64,000 nucleotides of DNA, from positions 62,001 through 126,000 of the forward strand of contig NZ_CP022990.1 in the NCBI RefSeq assembly GCF_002278075.1, read 5' to 3'. Position numbers and translations under genes: made by a program. A model generated the notes under the pieces. It had not been told where the DNA came from, did not search any database, and saw only the letters and a program-made list of their open reading frames with translations. The stretch is from Paraburkholderia aromaticivorans (GTDB lineage Bacteria; Pseudomonadota; Gammaproteobacteria; Burkholderiales; Burkholderiaceae). This document shows positions 18,076 to 27,210 of this stretch, in pieces. How positions within the stretch are numbered: position 1 is the stretch's first letter; each line of letters starts with the position of its first letter.

Positions 18076-18816
18076 ATGCCAGACACGCCCATCCAGGTTT
18101 TGCTGGTCGACGACGACGCCGACCTTCGTGACCTGCTTCGAACCTTCTTCCAGCAACGTGGCATCGAGATGTCCGTGCTGCACGACGCCAATCATTTGAG
18201 CCGCCGGCTCGAACGCGAGCGGCCCTCGATCATCGTGCTCGATCTGATGATGCCGGGCATCGACGGACTCAGCGCGCTCAAGCAATTGCGCGCGAATGGC
18301 GACGCGATCCCCGTGATCATGCTGACGGCACGCGCCGAGGGTGTGGATCGCGTGGTCGGTCTCGAACTCGGCGCCGACGACTATCTCGGCAAGCCGTTCA
18401 TGCCGCAGGAACTGCTCGCGCGTATTCATGCGGTGCTGCGCCGGCACGCGCAACCGGCGCCTGCGGCAGGGTCGCCGGTCGAGAAGCGCGAAACACTACG
18501 CTTCGGCCGCTTCAGGCTCGATTTCGCCAGCCGCACACTATTTCGCGAGGACGAGCCGCTCAAGCTGACCGGCGGCGAATACGCCTTGCTCGAGGTGCTC
18601 GCCCAGCATCCGATGGAAACGCTGTCGCGCTCGAAGCTCGTCGACCTGCTGCACGGTCCGTATTCGGAAGTGACCGAGCGGGGTATCGACGTGCCGGTGT
18701 GGCGCCTGCGCCGCCTGCTCGAAGACGATCCCGCCAATCCGCGTCTGATCCAGACGATACGTGGCACCGGCTACATGTTCGTGCCTCGCGGCAGTGACGA
18801 TGACCAATCCCTTTAA
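18076..18816 (+). CDS. OmpR/PhoB-family response regulator
   Basis: Two-domain regulator of 246 residues. The receiver has the acidic pair Asp12/Asp13, phospho-acceptor Asp56 (IVLDLMMPG), Thr84 (MLTAR) and Lys106 (DDYLGKPF). The C-terminal winged helix (about 145-240) contains LTGGEYALLEVLAQHP and ends with the wing TIRGTGYMFV. The ATG at 18076 has GGGG about ten bases upstream and begins the receiver directly; an in-frame ATG at 18019 is less likely. The gene overlaps the sensor kinase gene by 17 bases. Divergence from the RND operon suggests it controls the pump. Confidence 0.92.
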   Translation: MPDTPIQVLLVDDDADLRDLLRTFFQQRGIEMSVLHDANHLSRRLERERPSIIVLDLMMPGIDGLSALKQLRANGDAIPVIMLTARAEGVDRVVGLELGADDYLGKPFMPQELLARIHAVLRRHAQPAPAAGSPVEKRETLRFGRFRLDFASRTLFREDEPLKLTGGEYALLEVLAQHPMETLSRSKLVDLLHGPYSEVTERGIDVPVWRLRRLLEDDPANPRLIQTIRGTGYMFVPRGSDDDQSL

Positions 18817-20047
18817 CACGCTGTTCGGCCGGCTCTCGTTGATGACCGTGAGCCTGATCGTGCTGGTTCACATTACCGCCCTGGTGCTCGTGGACCGTGA
18901 GCGCGGCCAGATCGACACGGCTCATGCGCAGCGCGCGCTGCTTCTCGCGGTTCAGGCCGAACATGATGGCGCGTTGGCCGCTTCGCATGTATCGGCGATA
19001 CTCGGCATGTCGTATGTGAAAGCGGGCGACGCGATCGCGTCAGGCTGTCCGGCGCCGTGTGAGAACACCTCGGGTCCGTTCGAACGCGACTTGCGTGCGA
19101 AGTTGCCGCCCGGCAGTCAGGTGGTGGTCGACGCCGACGACGGCACGGTGTGGGTGCACTACGCGGGCAACCCGGATTGGCTCAAGCTGCAGAATTCGAT
19201 GCTGCCGGCGCGGCGTTTTCTCGGTGCGTCGGCGACCATGCTGGTCTTCGCGGTGATCATCGCGTTGTTCGGCGCGTGGCATTTACAGCGCCCGTTGCAT
19301 CGGTTGGCGCTCGCGGCGCGCGAGTTCCGCGTGGGCCATCGCGCGCCGGTTGTCGAGGCGAGCGGTCCGCGCGAGTTGAAGGAGTTGATCGGCGACTTCA
19401 ACCAGATGGTGCACGAACTCGCACAGGCCGAGCAGGATCGCGCGGTGATGCTGGCCGGCGTGGCGCACGATCTGCGCGCACCGATTACGCGCATGCAGGT
19501 GCGCGCGGATCTGCTGCCCGACGAAGCGAACCGTCGCGGCTTCCTGCGCGATGCGGAGTCGCTGTCGCGGATCGTCACGCAGTTTCTGGACTTTGCGCGT
19601 GAGACTGCGGACACCTCACCGCGCACCCATGTCGATGCGCATTGCCGCCGCCACTACGGCGACAGTCTCGCTGACGACACACTCGTGCGTCTGAATCTGC
19701 GCGCCGGTGACGGCTTCGAGTTGCCGCTCGTCGACCTCGACCGGATTCTGACGAACCTGATCGAGAACGCGCTCACCTACGGCGAACCGCCGGTGGAAAT
19801 CTCGACGTCCCGGCATAACGGCCGCTTCACGCTCGAGGTGCGCGATCATGGCGGCGGCATACCGGGCAACCAGCTCGACCGCGCGCTGCAACCCTTTGGG
19901 CGACTCGACGAAGCGCGCGGCGGCGATGCGCATTGCGGTTTAGGCCTCGCGATCGTGCGGCGTCTGGTGCGGTATAACGGCGGCGATTTTCATGCGGATA
20001 ACGCGTCTGATGGTGGGTTCGTGGTGTCGATGACGTTTCCGGTGTAG
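18800..20047 (+). CDS. EnvZ-like sensor histidine kinase
   Basis: Membrane sensor of 415 residues and partner of the preceding regulator. Two membrane segments (about 12-30 and 144-160) flank a periplasmic domain of about 110 residues that holds a pair of cysteines, Cys83 and Cys87 (SGCPAPCE). HAMP follows, then HisKA with phospho-acceptor His223 in AGVAHDLRAPITRM. The ATPase has N-box NLIENALTYGE, G1 DHGGGIPG, the F-box PFGRLDE and G2 HCGLGLAIV. The ATG at 18800 overlaps the regulator's end. The signal is unknown; link to the divergent efflux operon is by position. Confidence 0.92.
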   Translation: MTNPFNTLFGRLSLMTVSLIVLVHITALVLVDRERGQIDTAHAQRALLLAVQAEHDGALAASHVSAILGMSYVKAGDAIASGCPAPCENTSGPFERDLRAKLPPGSQVVVDADDGTVWVHYAGNPDWLKLQNSMLPARRFLGASATMLVFAVIIALFGAWHLQRPLHRLALAAREFRVGHRAPVVEASGPRELKELIGDFNQMVHELAQAEQDRAVMLAGVAHDLRAPITRMQVRADLLPDEANRRGFLRDAESLSRIVTQFLDFARETADTSPRTHVDAHCRRHYGDSLADDTLVRLNLRAGDGFELPLVDLDRILTNLIENALTYGEPPVEISTSRHNGRFTLEVRDHGGGIPGNQLDRALQPFGRLDEARGGDAHCGLGLAIVRRLVRYNGGDFHADNASDGGFVVSMTFPV

Positions 20048-20077
20048 TGGCATCACTGCGGCGGCCGGCGTGACGAA

Positions 20078-20320
20078 TTGTTGGAGAAGCAACCCAAGCG
20101 GGAGCGGGCGTGGGTCCCTGACGGATTCCTCGACGCCGGCAATGTCTGGGGCAACGAAGGCAACAGCACCGGCGCCAACGGTTTGCGCCACAGCTACGGC
20201 GCGGGTCTCGAATGGATTTCACCTATTGGCCCGCTCAAGCTTTCGCTTGGCTTGCCGATCGTCAAACACGCGACCGGCAAATATCGGAAGTTCCAGTTTC
20301 AGATCGGCACGTCCTTCTGA
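20078..20320 (+). pseudogene. BamA (Omp85) C-terminal barrel fragment
   Basis: About 72 residues from roughly 20108 match the last strands of the BamA/Omp85 outer-membrane barrel: DGFLDAGNVWG, GAGLEWISPIGPLKLSLGLP and the terminal beta-signal KFQFQIGTSF with C-terminal Phe. BamA is about 770 residues, so POTRA domains and most of the barrel are missing. No good start codon or ribosome-binding site precedes it (TTG only), and it begins 30 bases after the kinase stop. I read it as a remnant of a duplicated or recombined bamA. A short expressed peptide cannot be excluded. Confidence 0.72.
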
Positions 20321-20471
20321 GCGAGCGCACTGACTGGAAAGCTTTGGTAAGCGCTTCGCCCTAAGGGTATCTAATCGCGTTTTATAAGCCGGGAGCAGGT
20401 CGGTAACATAGGTGATGAAGCTGCATCGTCAATTTTCAAACCACCCATGGAACTAGAAAGGAAGCCAGAAC

Positions 20472-20687
20472 ATGACTGGTCGCGTATGCAGAGTCCTCCT
20501 GTCCGGAGCGAATGTGCGGCGGCTTTTTTTGACCACCATGCTGGCGGGAATCGGCGGATTGCAAGGTTGTTCGACTACGCTGGAAACCCTTGGACTAGGG
20601 GTTGGGTTAGGCATCGGCGTAGGTGCGATCGGCGCGGTTGGTACGATCGCGTGTGCGATCGGCTGCGAGCGTGATCGCGGATTTTGA
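20472..20687 (+). CDS. Small glycine-rich lipoprotein
   Basis: Predicted 71-residue lipoprotein. A basic N-terminus and hydrophobic stretch (RRLFLTTMLAGIGG) end in the lipobox LQGC, so the mature protein starts at about Cys33. The rest is a Gly/Val/Ala/Ile run (LGLGVGLGIGVGAIGAVG) that could form a second membrane segment, then a short charged tail with two more Cys. An AAAGGA element precedes the ATG. It resembles small entericidin-like or osmotic-type lipoproteins in design only; function unknown. Confidence 0.6.
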   Translation: MTGRVCRVLLSGANVRRLFLTTMLAGIGGLQGCSTTLETLGLGVGLGIGVGAIGAVGTIACAIGCERDRGF

Positions 20688-21173
20688 GGGGGGCTCGCGA
20701 GGATCGCGGCGAGCGTTCGTAGCGGATCTCTACCGATGACACGACGGACATAATCGGCGCTCGAATGCCGTTTAGCGTTTGACTCCCGTAACGATTGCGC
20801 GACAACCCAAACCTTTTCGACTGAATGTGCGAGGTCCATGCTGGGCCAGGCAGCTCGCGCGCGTGATCGTCGGCAAGGGCGTGAGTCTTTGTCCACGTGG
20901 CGGGCCACCCGCTGCAACATGATTGTAGAGACCTCGCACGCCGAGTACCTTGCGTTGGACATCAACGCCACAAGCCTCCAACGGGATCCGGCGTGTCCTG
21001 GGCGTATCGACGCCGAAACGGGCGCTCGTTAACTGCTCGTCGGTGCCCGGCCCATTTCACAGCATTTTTACGCGGCCCATTGAAATCGTTTCGCGGTCTT
21101 TACGAGGTCCTCCGTATAGTGGGCGGCTGGTGGTTCGACAAAGAACACAATCGCGAGATTTGCAGGGGCTCAT
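20688..21173. other. 486-base stretch without a recognisable gene
   Basis: Open frames here are short, lack ribosome-binding sites and show no family features. Near the right end AGGGGCTCAT forms the ribosome-binding region of the next gene. I see no hairpin with a T-run and no RNA gene. Confidence 0.4.
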
Positions 21174-21389
21174 ATGGCGTTCAAACAAACCAGGGGCGGT
21201 GTGACCGTCGAGGCTTGCGTGTTTCCCGCTCCGGGTCACATGTTCAAAGGTGCATTGCGCGTGACGACCGTGCGGCACGACCAACCGGTCCAGCGGATCA
21301 CCGGGCGCCGTTGCGGAAGGCCTGTGGCTAGCTCCGGGCAAGCGCTGGAACTGGCCGAACTCGAAGCACGCCGCATGCTCGGCGTCTGA
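21174..21389 (+). CDS. Small hypothetical protein
   Basis: Soluble, basic protein of 71 residues, MAFKQTRGG to RRMLGV, with no signal peptide. A good ribosome-binding site (CAGGGGCTCAT) precedes the ATG, and codon use fits the genome. The alternation of short hydrophobic and polar stretches suggests a small beta-rich fold followed by a C-terminal helix (GQALELAELEARRML). I do not recognise the family. The next small gene starts six bases after its stop. Confidence 0.5.
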   Translation: MAFKQTRGGVTVEACVFPAPGHMFKGALRVTTVRHDQPVQRITGRRCGRPVASSGQALELAELEARRMLGV

Positions 21390-21395
21390 TATGCC

Positions 21396-21740
21396 ATGAC
21401 ACCGTCAAGACCCGCCATGAGGTTCAGGGGGCTGTGCAAGCTCATCGCCATTGTGTTCGTCACCAATCAGGTTCTCACGACACTCTTCAACTACGCCGCC
21501 CAGCAACTCGATCCCGCGCTGCCGCCTGAATCGCTGTGGATTTTCAGCTGCTTGACCTGCGGGCTCGTGACGCTGTGGTTGCAGGCCGATGCGCGGCGCG
21601 CGTTCGGCCTCGCGCGCGAGAAGGGCTTTGTGAAGAACGGCGGCGACGGCAAGCAGGACTTGCAGATCGCCGAGGACTGCCCGAAGCGATGGCTCGTGAT
21701 CTTGCATGTCGAACTGAATCCGGCGGCGATGCAGGCCTAG
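21396..21740 (+). CDS. Small hypothetical membrane protein
   Basis: A 114-residue frame with two hydrophobic stretches, about 15-34 (KLIAIVFVTNQVLTTLF) and 46-62 (SLWIFSCLTCGLVTLWL), then a polar C-terminal tail. No clear ribosome-binding site precedes the ATG at 21396 or the alternative at 21417. It follows the preceding gene by six bases and may be coupled to it. Family unknown; it may be a genuine small inner-membrane protein or a chance frame. Confidence 0.42.
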   Translation: MTPSRPAMRFRGLCKLIAIVFVTNQVLTTLFNYAAQQLDPALPPESLWIFSCLTCGLVTLWLQADARRAFGLAREKGFVKNGGDGKQDLQIAEDCPKRWLVILHVELNPAAMQA

Positions 21741-21860
21741 CGGCGGCGCGCCGGCCGGCCGTATCCGCTTGTTCGAGCGAACGGCTAATACTTTTACACG
21801 GCGTTAACGCGGCTTTAGCTAACCTCGAGTTACACACCGTTCGACACCCAGGATTTCTCG

Positions 21861-22277
21861 ATGATACGAATGCTGATTCCCGTCCTCGATCATGGTGGCG
21901 CCGTCCAGGCCGCGCGCTACGCGGCGTTCATGTTTCTCGAGCGCGGTGTAACGGAAGTCGAACTACTGGAGGTCCTCGAACCGGTCGGGGAAGGGCGCGC
22001 GGCGGCCTTCCACTCCCGTAGCTTCCTGTTGCGCCATGAGAAGCAGGCCATGCTGAAGGCGTTGATCGACGCCCGTACGATTCTCGAAGAAGCCGGCGTG
22101 CCTTACCGCTGGAAACGGGTCTTCGGGCATCGCACGAAAGCGGTCGCGGACTACGCGGCGACGACTCGCCCGGACGTCATGGTGATCGACGCGAGCCATA
22201 TGGGCTTCTTTCGCCGGCTCGCCATGCTTGCCTCGCTGGCGAGGCGAACGGTCACGCCGGTGACGATGGTTCACTGA
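21861..22277 (+). CDS. Universal stress protein (UspA family)
   Basis: A 138-residue single-domain Usp. The N-terminus MLIPVLDHGGAVQAARYA fits the family's first strand and helix (normally VxxDxS). The C-terminal part VADYAATTRPDVMVIDASHMG, with a small tail toward VTPVTMVH, replaces the ATP-loop GxxGxxxxxxGS by HMGFFRRLAMLASLAR, so ATP binding is doubtful. Usp proteins of this type act in survival under starvation or low oxygen. The ATG follows AGGATTTCTCG. It ends before a small hairpin and converges on the second efflux operon. Confidence 0.8.
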   Translation: MIRMLIPVLDHGGAVQAARYAAFMFLERGVTEVELLEVLEPVGEGRAAAFHSRSFLLRHEKQAMLKALIDARTILEEAGVPYRWKRVFGHRTKAVADYAATTRPDVMVIDASHMGFFRRLAMLASLARRTVTPVTMVH

Positions 22278-22286
22278 ATCGAATCA

Positions 22287-22303
22287 TCCGGGCAACGCCC
22301 GGA
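22287..22303. terminator. Short hairpin between convergent genes
   Basis: TCCGGGC-AAC-GCCCGGA forms a 7-base-pair stem with a 3-base loop just after the usp stop. There is no T-run, so it is at best a weak or rho-assisted terminator. Confidence 0.35.
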
Positions 22304-22399
22304 ATCAGACCATGCCGCCGGGCTTCCCACCCGCGCGGATTGCCGGTATGCACTGCAATTTCGACAGCGACAACGGTCTGGCGACGAGGCCGCTCCGAC

Positions 22400-23893
22400 C
22401 TACGGCGACACTTGCCGCTGGACCGCTTTCCGAGGATCGGCAAGCTCGCTGTCGGACCATCCGCCCCCCAGATCGCCGATCAGCGACGCCGCATCGAGCA
22501 GCCGCGTTTGCTGCACGTTCAATGCGGTCTGCTGAAGACTCAACTGCGTGGCCTGCGCGGTCGCGACGGTCGTAAAGTCCACGGTGCCCGCCTCGTATTC
22601 ATTGCGCGCGATCTCGGTGCCGCGCGTCGCGTCGCGTACCGCGCGCTCCAGCACCTCGGCTTGCTGCGCGAGGATACGCAAGCCGGCAAGGTCGTTCTCC
22701 ACACCCTGGAATGCCGTCAAAACGGTGCCGCGATAGTTGGCGAGGGCCGCGTCGTAAGACGCTTTTGCCGCATCGACCTGGGCGCTGCGTTGCCCGCCGT
22801 CGAAAAGCGTCTCGCTCGCCTGGCCGCCCAACGACCAGACATAATTGGCGATATGCAGCAGCCCGTTCAACGGCGACTGCGTGAAGCCGTCCAGTGCCGA
22901 CAGCGAGATCGTCGGGTAATACGCCGCGACGGCCACTCCGATCGCGGCGTTCTGCGCGGCCATCTGCCGCTCGGCGGCGGCAATATCGGGCCGGCGCTCC
23001 AGAAGCGTGGACGGTACGCTAAGCGGTATGGACGGCAGCGTCGGCAGCGTGGTGTTGGTGGGCACGTCCAGTTCTTCTGGATTCCTGCCGACTAGCACGG
23101 CGATCGCATGAACGTATTGAGCTCGCGCCACACCCAGCGCAATCAGGTTCGACTGGGCCGACTCCAGTTGCGTGCGGGCGCTCACCAGATCGGAAGGCGG
23201 CACGGTGCCGGCCTTGTCCTGCTCGGCGACCACGCGCAACGATTGCTCGAACGCAGCCACGGTGTGTTTGAGCAAGTCGATATTGGCATCCGTCACGCGC
23301 AGGTCGATCACCGCATTCGCCAGCGCGATCTGTTCGGAGAGGGTGGCGTTGGCGAGCGTCGCCTGGCTCGCCTGCGCGGTGGCGGCGCTTTCTTCGATGT
23401 TGCGGCGCACGAGGCCCCACAGATCGGGCGCCCAACTCGCGTTGGCTTCGAGCGAGCCGGCGTTGTTGATGCGCTGGAAGCTGCTCGCGCCCGAGCGGCC
23501 CACCAGACTGCTGCTCAGATTGCCGGTCGACGAACGTTCGCGGGTCGCCGATCCGGTTATGCCGATCGTGGGGAACAGGGCGCTGCGCGCGAGCCGCACT
23601 TCGGCCAGCGCTTGCTGGTAATTCGCATAGTTCTGACGCACGGTCTGGTTGGATACCGAGACGAGCGGCTCGAGTTCGTCGATGAGCGGGTCGTTGAAGG
23701 CCGTCCACCAGTCGCCCTTGGGACGTTCGGCGGCGGGCTGCGCCTCGGTCCAGCCGGGCAGTTCTTTCCACGTGGCGGGCGTGGCGACGGGCGGCCGGTG
23801 ATAATCGGGGCCGACCATGCAGCCGCCCGTCAACACAGTCGATAGTGCCGCCACTATGCCGGCCAGTCGGGTGAGGGAGATCGTCTTCATCAT
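22400..23893 (-). CDS. RND efflux outer-membrane lipoprotein (NodT family)
   Basis: TolC-like channel of 497 residues and last gene of the MdtABC-type operon. The start is the ATG at 23893, which overlaps the permease stop (ATGATGA); the longer frame upstream lies inside the permease gene. The signal peptide ends in the lipobox LTGGC. Efflux-domain repeats follow with SWAPDLWGLVRRNIEESAA, LLERRPDIAAAERQMAAQN and AGTVDFTTVATAQ. E. coli mdtABC lacks its own outer-membrane gene and uses TolC; here the dedicated channel is encoded with the pump. Confidence 0.92.
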   Translation of the reverse strand: MMKTISLTRLAGIVAALSTVLTGGCMVGPDYHRPPVATPATWKELPGWTEAQPAAERPKGDWWTAFNDPLIDELEPLVSVSNQTVRQNYANYQQALAEVRLARSALFPTIGITGSATRERSSTGNLSSSLVGRSGASSFQRINNAGSLEANASWAPDLWGLVRRNIEESAATAQASQATLANATLSEQIALANAVIDLRVTDANIDLLKHTVAAFEQSLRVVAEQDKAGTVPPSDLVSARTQLESAQSNLIALGVARAQYVHAIAVLVGRNPEELDVPTNTTLPTLPSIPLSVPSTLLERRPDIAAAERQMAAQNAAIGVAVAAYYPTISLSALDGFTQSPLNGLLHIANYVWSLGGQASETLFDGGQRSAQVDAAKASYDAALANYRGTVLTAFQGVENDLAGLRILAQQAEVLERAVRDATRGTEIARNEYEAGTVDFTTVATAQATQLSLQQTALNVQQTRLLDAASLIGDLGGGWSDSELADPRKAVQRQVSP

Positions 23894-26800
23894 GCGCTCG
23901 TATCCGATGCTGCGTCGCGGCGATTCCATGGCAGGCGCGCCGACCATCTCGCGAGTCGCGCGCGCAGCCGGTCGAGATACAGGTAGATCACCGGTGTCGT
24001 GTACAACGTAAAAAGTTGGCTCACGAGCAGGCCGCCCATGACCGTCACGCCGAGCGGCTGGCGCAGCGACGCGCCCTGGCCGATGCCGATCGCAAGCGGC
24101 ACCGCGCCCAGCACGGCGGCCGCGGTCGTCATCATGATCGGGCGCAGCCGCACCACCGCCGCCTCGTGAATCGCATCGCGCGCATTCATGCCCTCATGGC
24201 GTTGCAACTGGATCGCGACGTCGACCATCATGATGCCGTTTTTCTTGACGATGCCGATCAGCAGAATGATGCCGATCATCGCGATCACCGAGAAGGGCGT
24301 GCCGAAGATGAGCAACGCGAGTGTCGCGCCGATGCCCGCCGACGGCAGCGTCGACAGGATCGTGAGCGGGTGCACTGTGTTCTCGTAGAGCACGCCGAGC
24401 ACGAGGTAGACCACCACCAGCGCGGCGAGAATCAGCAGCGGCACGGCGCCCATCGACTGCCCGTAGGCCTGTGCGGCGCCGGCGAACGCGCCGTGCACCG
24501 ACGCGGGCATGCCGATCTCGCGCTCGGCCTGCGCAATCAGCCGGCCGGCCTCGCTCAGCGATCCGCCGGCCGGCAGATTGAACGAAATGGTGCCGGCCAC
24601 GAGGCCGCTCTGGTGGTTCACCTGGGTTGCGGTGCGGCTGTTCGAGAAGGTCATCATCGCGGCAAGCGGGACCATGGTTTCGGCCGCGGTGCTGTCCGCG
24701 CTGCCGCTGGAATTGCCGCCCTTGCTGTTCGAGATGCTGTTGGTCTGCTGGTTCGCTTCGGCGTCGGCGTTCAGCGAGTTCGTGTTCGCCCCGGTGCTCG
24801 ACGCGCTGCTGACGGCCGCCGCCTGCGGCACGGCTTTGACGGTGGCGCGGGACATCTGCGTCTGCTGCGTGCCGCTCGCGTTGCCGGCGGCCGTGCTCAG
24901 GAAGATCTGGTTGAGCGCCTGCGGATATTGCCAGTAGGCCGGCGCGACTTCCATCACGACGAAGTACTGATTGAGCGGGTTGTAGATGGTGGACACGGTG
25001 CGCTGGCCGAAGGCGTCGTACAGCACGTTGTCGATCTGGTTCGGCTGGAGGCCGTAGCGCGCCGCGGTCGCGCGGTTCAAGCGCACGTAGGTCTGCAAAC
25101 CGTTCTGCTGCAGGTCCGAGTTCACGTCTTCCAGTTTTCCGCGGTATTTGCCGAGCTCGGTGACGAGTTTCGGCACCCACGTGAAGAGCGCGTTGGCGTC
25201 GTCGCTGGTGAGCGTGTACTGGTATTCGGCCGCGGCCTGGCGCCCGCCGATCTGCAGATCCTGCTGCGCCTGCAGAAAGAGCCGCGCGCCCGAGACGGCA
25301 TTGAGCCGGGGACGCAGCCGGTTGACCACCTCCGTTGCCGAGAGATGGCGTTGCGCGAGCGGTTTGAGTTCGATGAACACGTTGGCCGTGTTCAATGCGC
25401 GCCCGCCGGTGAACCCCGCCACCGACGCCACCGCCGGGTCTTCCTTCACGATCGCCTGCAATTGCGCGAGCTTCTTTTCCATGGCGTTGAAGGAGACGCT
25501 CTGATCGGCGATGATCTGGCCGATCAGAATGCCGGTGTCCTGCTCCGGAAAGAACGTGGCGGACAGTAGCGGGAACAGGAACACGTTGAGCACGAGCAGG
25601 GCGATCAACAACAGGACCACCGCGAGCGCATGATCGAGCGCCGCCGCGAGCGAGCGGGAATACGCCTGCTTGAAGCGCTCGAACTGCGCCTCGGCCCGGC
25701 GCGCCCAGCGCGACTGCACGTGCGTCGTGCGCTCGCGGCTGAGCAGGTAGGCGCACATGACCGGCGTGATCGTCAGCGAGATGAGCAGCGATATCAGGAT
25801 CGCAATCGAGAGCGTGACGGCGAACTCGTGAAACAGCAGCCCGACGATGCCCGGCATCAGCAGGATCGGCAGAAACACGGCGATCAGCGAGAGGCTCATC
25901 GAAACCACCGTGAAGCCGACTTCGGCGCTGCCGCGCAGCGCGGCTTCCTTCGGATCGAGGCCGGCTTCGAGATGACGCACGATGTTCTCCAGCACCACCA
26001 CGGCATCGTCGACCACGAAGCCGGTGCCGATCGTCAGCGCCATCAGCGAGAGATTGTCGATGCTATAGCCGAGCAGATACATCGGTCCGAACGAGCCGAC
26101 GATCGACAGCGGCAGCGCGACCGCCGGAATCAGCGTGGCGCGCGGCGACAGCAGGAACACGAACACCACGCCCACCACCAGCAGCACCGCGATGAACAGC
26201 GTGCGCTCCGTGTCGGCCACCGAGGCGCGCACCGACTCCGAACGGTCGATCGCGACGTTCACGTGGATCGCGCTCGGCAACGCGGCTTCGATGATCGGCA
26301 GGCGCGACTGGATCTGCTGGACCGTCTGCACCACGTTGCTGCCCGGGGTCGGATAGACGATCACGAGCACCGCCGATTTGCCGTTGTAGAGCCCGGCGTT
26401 GCGAATGTTCTCGTTCGAGTCGCGCACCTGGGCCACATCGCGCAGCAGGACGGGGGCGCCGTCGCGATACGCGATCACCACGTCGCGATATGGCGCGGCC
26501 TTGCTGATCTGATCGTTCGAGGTGACCACATAGCGCTGCTCGCCCTGGTCGATGTGGCCTTTCGCGCTATTCGCATTCGCCGCGCCGATCGCCGCGCGCA
26601 CGTCTTCCAGGCCGATGCCGTAGCTATTCAGCTTGCCCGGCTCCAGCTCGACGCGCACCGAAGGCAAGGCGCCGCCGCCGAGCGTGATCTGCCCGACGCC
26701 GTCCACCTGCGACAACTGCTGCTGGATCACCGAATCGGCGGAGTCGTAGAGCTGCGCTTTCGTCAGCGTGTCCGAGGTCAGCGCGAGCACCATGATCGGT

Positions 26801-27210
26801 GCGCCGGCCGGGTTGTACTGGCGGTATGTCGGGTTGCTGCGCAGCGTGGTCGGCAGATCGGCGCGCGCGGCCTGGATGGCGGCCTGCACGTCGCGCGCCG
26901 CGCCGTTGATATCGCGGTTCAGACCGAACACGACGATGATCATCGACGAGCCCACGTAACTGATCGAGGTGAGCTGGTTCACGTCGGCGATGGTGGCAAG
27001 GCGCCGCTCCAGCGGCTGGGCGACCGTGGCGGCCATGATTTCCGGGCTCGCGCCCGCCATGTTCGCCTGCAGCGCGATCACCGGAAAGGCGACGTTCGGC
27101 AGCGGCGCGACCGGCAGCCGGAAATACGCGAGCACGCCGGACAGCAGGATCGCGACCGCCAGCAGCGCGGTCGCCACAGGGCGCCGGATGAAGAGCGCCG
27201 AGAGGTTCAC
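23890..27210 (-). CDS. mdtC: RND efflux permease, MdtC-like
   Basis: Inner-membrane RND transporter of 1106 residues. It starts MNLSALFIRRPVATALLAVAI. The TM4 proton-relay pair is in GFVVDDAVVVLENIVRH and the TM10 Lys in GIVKKNGIMMVDVAIQ, both as in the MdtB/MdtC branch. About 70 residues rich in Ser, Ala, Asn and Gln (roughly 774-843; about 24680-24890 on the plus strand) are inserted before TMVPLAAMM, making it longer than usual for the family (about 1025-1040). Overlaps both neighbours by four bases. MdtB and MdtC act as a heteromultimer in E. coli; the two permeases here may do the same. Confidence 0.9.
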   Translation of the reverse strand: MNLSALFIRRPVATALLAVAILLSGVLAYFRLPVAPLPNVAFPVIALQANMAGASPEIMAATVAQPLERRLATIADVNQLTSISYVGSSMIIVVFGLNRDINGAARDVQAAIQAARADLPTTLRSNPTYRQYNPAGAPIMVLALTSDTLTKAQLYDSADSVIQQQLSQVDGVGQITLGGGALPSVRVELEPGKLNSYGIGLEDVRAAIGAANANSAKGHIDQGEQRYVVTSNDQISKAAPYRDVVIAYRDGAPVLLRDVAQVRDSNENIRNAGLYNGKSAVLVIVYPTPGSNVVQTVQQIQSRLPIIEAALPSAIHVNVAIDRSESVRASVADTERTLFIAVLLVVGVVFVFLLSPRATLIPAVALPLSIVGSFGPMYLLGYSIDNLSLMALTIGTGFVVDDAVVVLENIVRHLEAGLDPKEAALRGSAEVGFTVVSMSLSLIAVFLPILLMPGIVGLLFHEFAVTLSIAILISLLISLTITPVMCAYLLSRERTTHVQSRWARRAEAQFERFKQAYSRSLAAALDHALAVVLLLIALLVLNVFLFPLLSATFFPEQDTGILIGQIIADQSVSFNAMEKKLAQLQAIVKEDPAVASVAGFTGGRALNTANVFIELKPLAQRHLSATEVVNRLRPRLNAVSGARLFLQAQQDLQIGGRQAAAEYQYTLTSDDANALFTWVPKLVTELGKYRGKLEDVNSDLQQNGLQTYVRLNRATAARYGLQPNQIDNVLYDAFGQRTVSTIYNPLNQYFVVMEVAPAYWQYPQALNQIFLSTAAGNASGTQQTQMSRATVKAVPQAAAVSSASSTGANTNSLNADAEANQQTNSISNSKGGNSSGSADSTAAETMVPLAAMMTFSNSRTATQVNHQSGLVAGTISFNLPAGGSLSEAGRLIAQAEREIGMPASVHGAFAGAAQAYGQSMGAVPLLILAALVVVYLVLGVLYENTVHPLTILSTLPSAGIGATLALLIFGTPFSVIAMIGIILLIGIVKKNGIMMVDVAIQLQRHEGMNARDAIHEAAVVRLRPIMMTTAAAVLGAVPLAIGIGQGASLRQPLGVTVMGGLLVSQLFTLYTTPVIYLYLDRLRARLARWSARLPWNRRDAASDTSA

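Noticed and set aside
20897..21331. Open frames across the 20688-21173 gap
   Set aside because: No ribosome-binding sites, biased composition, and they run through the better-supported gene at 21174.
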